Shown here: in pieces, positions 63,657-64,000 of the stretch | Layout: every line of letters starts with the position of its first letter | Numbering within the stretch: the first letter of the stretch is position 1 | Assembly (NCBI RefSeq): GCF_002979915.1 | Contig: NZ_PCQA01000001.1 | Location: 434,001-498,000, forward strand | Length of the DNA stretch: 64,000 nt | Source of the DNA: Arthrobacter sp. MYb213 | GTDB taxonomy: Bacteria > Actinomycetota > Actinomycetes > Actinomycetales > Micrococcaceae | Direction of reading: 5' to 3' | Program-made: the position numbers and the translations under genes | Notes under the pieces: generated by a model | Databases searched by the model: none | Seen by the model: only the letters and a program-made list of their open reading frames with translations | Told to the model about the DNA's origin: nothing

Positions 63657-64000
63657 TTACTTTCGTGCCTCCAAGATTGCGACAACACCCTGGCCGCCGG
63701 CGGCACACACGGAGATTAGTGCGCGGCCGGAGCCCTTTTCATGCAACATTTTTGCGGTGCTGGCGATCAAGCGTCCGCCGGTGGCGGCGAATGGGTGACC
63801 TGCGGCCAGCGAGGAACCATTCACGTTGAGCTTGGCGCGGTCCACGGTGCCCAGTGGTCCGTCTAGTCCCAGCTTTTCGCGGCAGAATTCTTCGGACTCC
63901 CACGCCTTGAGGGTGGCTAGCACGGTGCCGGCAAAGGCCTCGTGGATTTCGAAGAAGTCAAAATCTTCGAAGCTGAGGTTATTGCGCTTGAGTAGTCGGG
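63657..64000 (-). CDS. Acetyl-CoA C-acetyltransferase (thiolase), 3' part
   Basis: Only the C-terminal 114 or so codons are in the window; the rest lies beyond the right edge. The thiolase signatures are clear: FEIHEAFAGTVLATLKAW, GSSLAAGHPFAATGGRLI with the catalytic His, and CAAGGQG with the catalytic Cys. It is the first visible gene of the minus-strand lipid set. The FadI/FadA-type subclass fits, and the substrate range is unknown. Confidence 0.93.
   Translation of the reverse strand, partial: RLLKRNNLSFEDFDFFEIHEAFAGTVLATLKAWESEEFCREKLGLDGPLGTVDRAKLNVNGSSLAAGHPFAATGGRLIASTAKMLHEKGSGRALISVCAAGGQGVVAILEARK

Noticed and set aside
1-64000. CRISPR arrays, rRNA genes, replication origin
   Set aside because: No regularly spaced repeat series, rRNA-like sequence or DnaA-box cluster was seen on reading.

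Overview
The window is chromosomal DNA from a high-GC Gram-positive bacterium (Actinobacteria), most likely the family Micrococcaceae (Arthrobacter/Glutamicibacter type). This is inferred from gene content: a qcrCAB-ctaE respiratory cluster, RbpA, mycothiol genes (mshA, mshC), a Pup ligation system, a fused pafBC as known from Arthrobacter, TrmI and polyprenol-phosphate mannose synthase. No ribosomal RNA, CRISPR array or replication origin was seen; one tRNA gene is present.

Layout. 1-0.3 kb: a small HTH regulator with a twin palindromic operator. 0.7-5.1 kb: ctaE-qcrC-qcrA-qcrB (minus strand). 5.3-11.6 kb: trpD, a stand-alone AsnC sensor domain, a SatD-like regulator with a membrane partner, several small membrane proteins, an Acr3-like transporter, and an ArsR regulator with a 48-residue Cys-rich membrane peptide. 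11.8-16.4 kb: zapE-def-rlmA-like operon, nfeD-qmcA, rbpA. 16.5-19.2 kb: ppm and an amidohydrolase. 19.2-32.1 kb: helY-tatC-tatA-hyp-pafBC-two FKBPs-pafA-pup-dop-mpa, the classic actinobacterial Pup neighbourhood but without prcBA. 32.2-41.4 kb: trmI, a site-2 protease, HAD, PAC2, mshC, uppP, acyl-CoA dehydrogenase, M20 peptidase. 41.5-46.8 kb: TAXI binding protein with a two-component system, an Nramp-like transporter, an F420/NADP oxidoreductase-like protein.

47.1-58.1 kb is an accessory island. It starts at a complete tRNA-Leu(GAG) and ends at a second, diverged copy of the tRNA 3' end plus its terminator (about 101 bp direct repeat, copies roughly 10.9 kb apart), so it looks like an element integrated in the tRNA gene. 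It carries a dead IS3-family element, a HEPN-like/membrane protein pair, an excalibur protein overlapping an HNH nuclease lipoprotein, a TIR/deoxyribosyltransferase-like protein, a DUF3800 protein, an unknown 261-residue protein and a run of tiny overlapping phage-type genes. No integrase was found, and several genes are broken, so it is probably a decaying integrative element or prophage remnant with defence-type cargo.

58.7-64 kb returns to core genes: a GlsB-type membrane protein, mshA, ctaA, then a minus-strand lipid module (thiolase, FabG-like reductase, MaoC-like hydratase) running off the right edge.

Working together: Pup, PafA, Dop and Mpa form a complete tagging/unfolding set, but the 20S subunits are missing from their usual place and Mpa lacks the usual proteasome-docking tail, so tagging here may serve something other than proteasomal degradation. 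TatAC is encoded next door, and the TAXI protein at 41.5 kb carries a twin-arginine lipoprotein signal.
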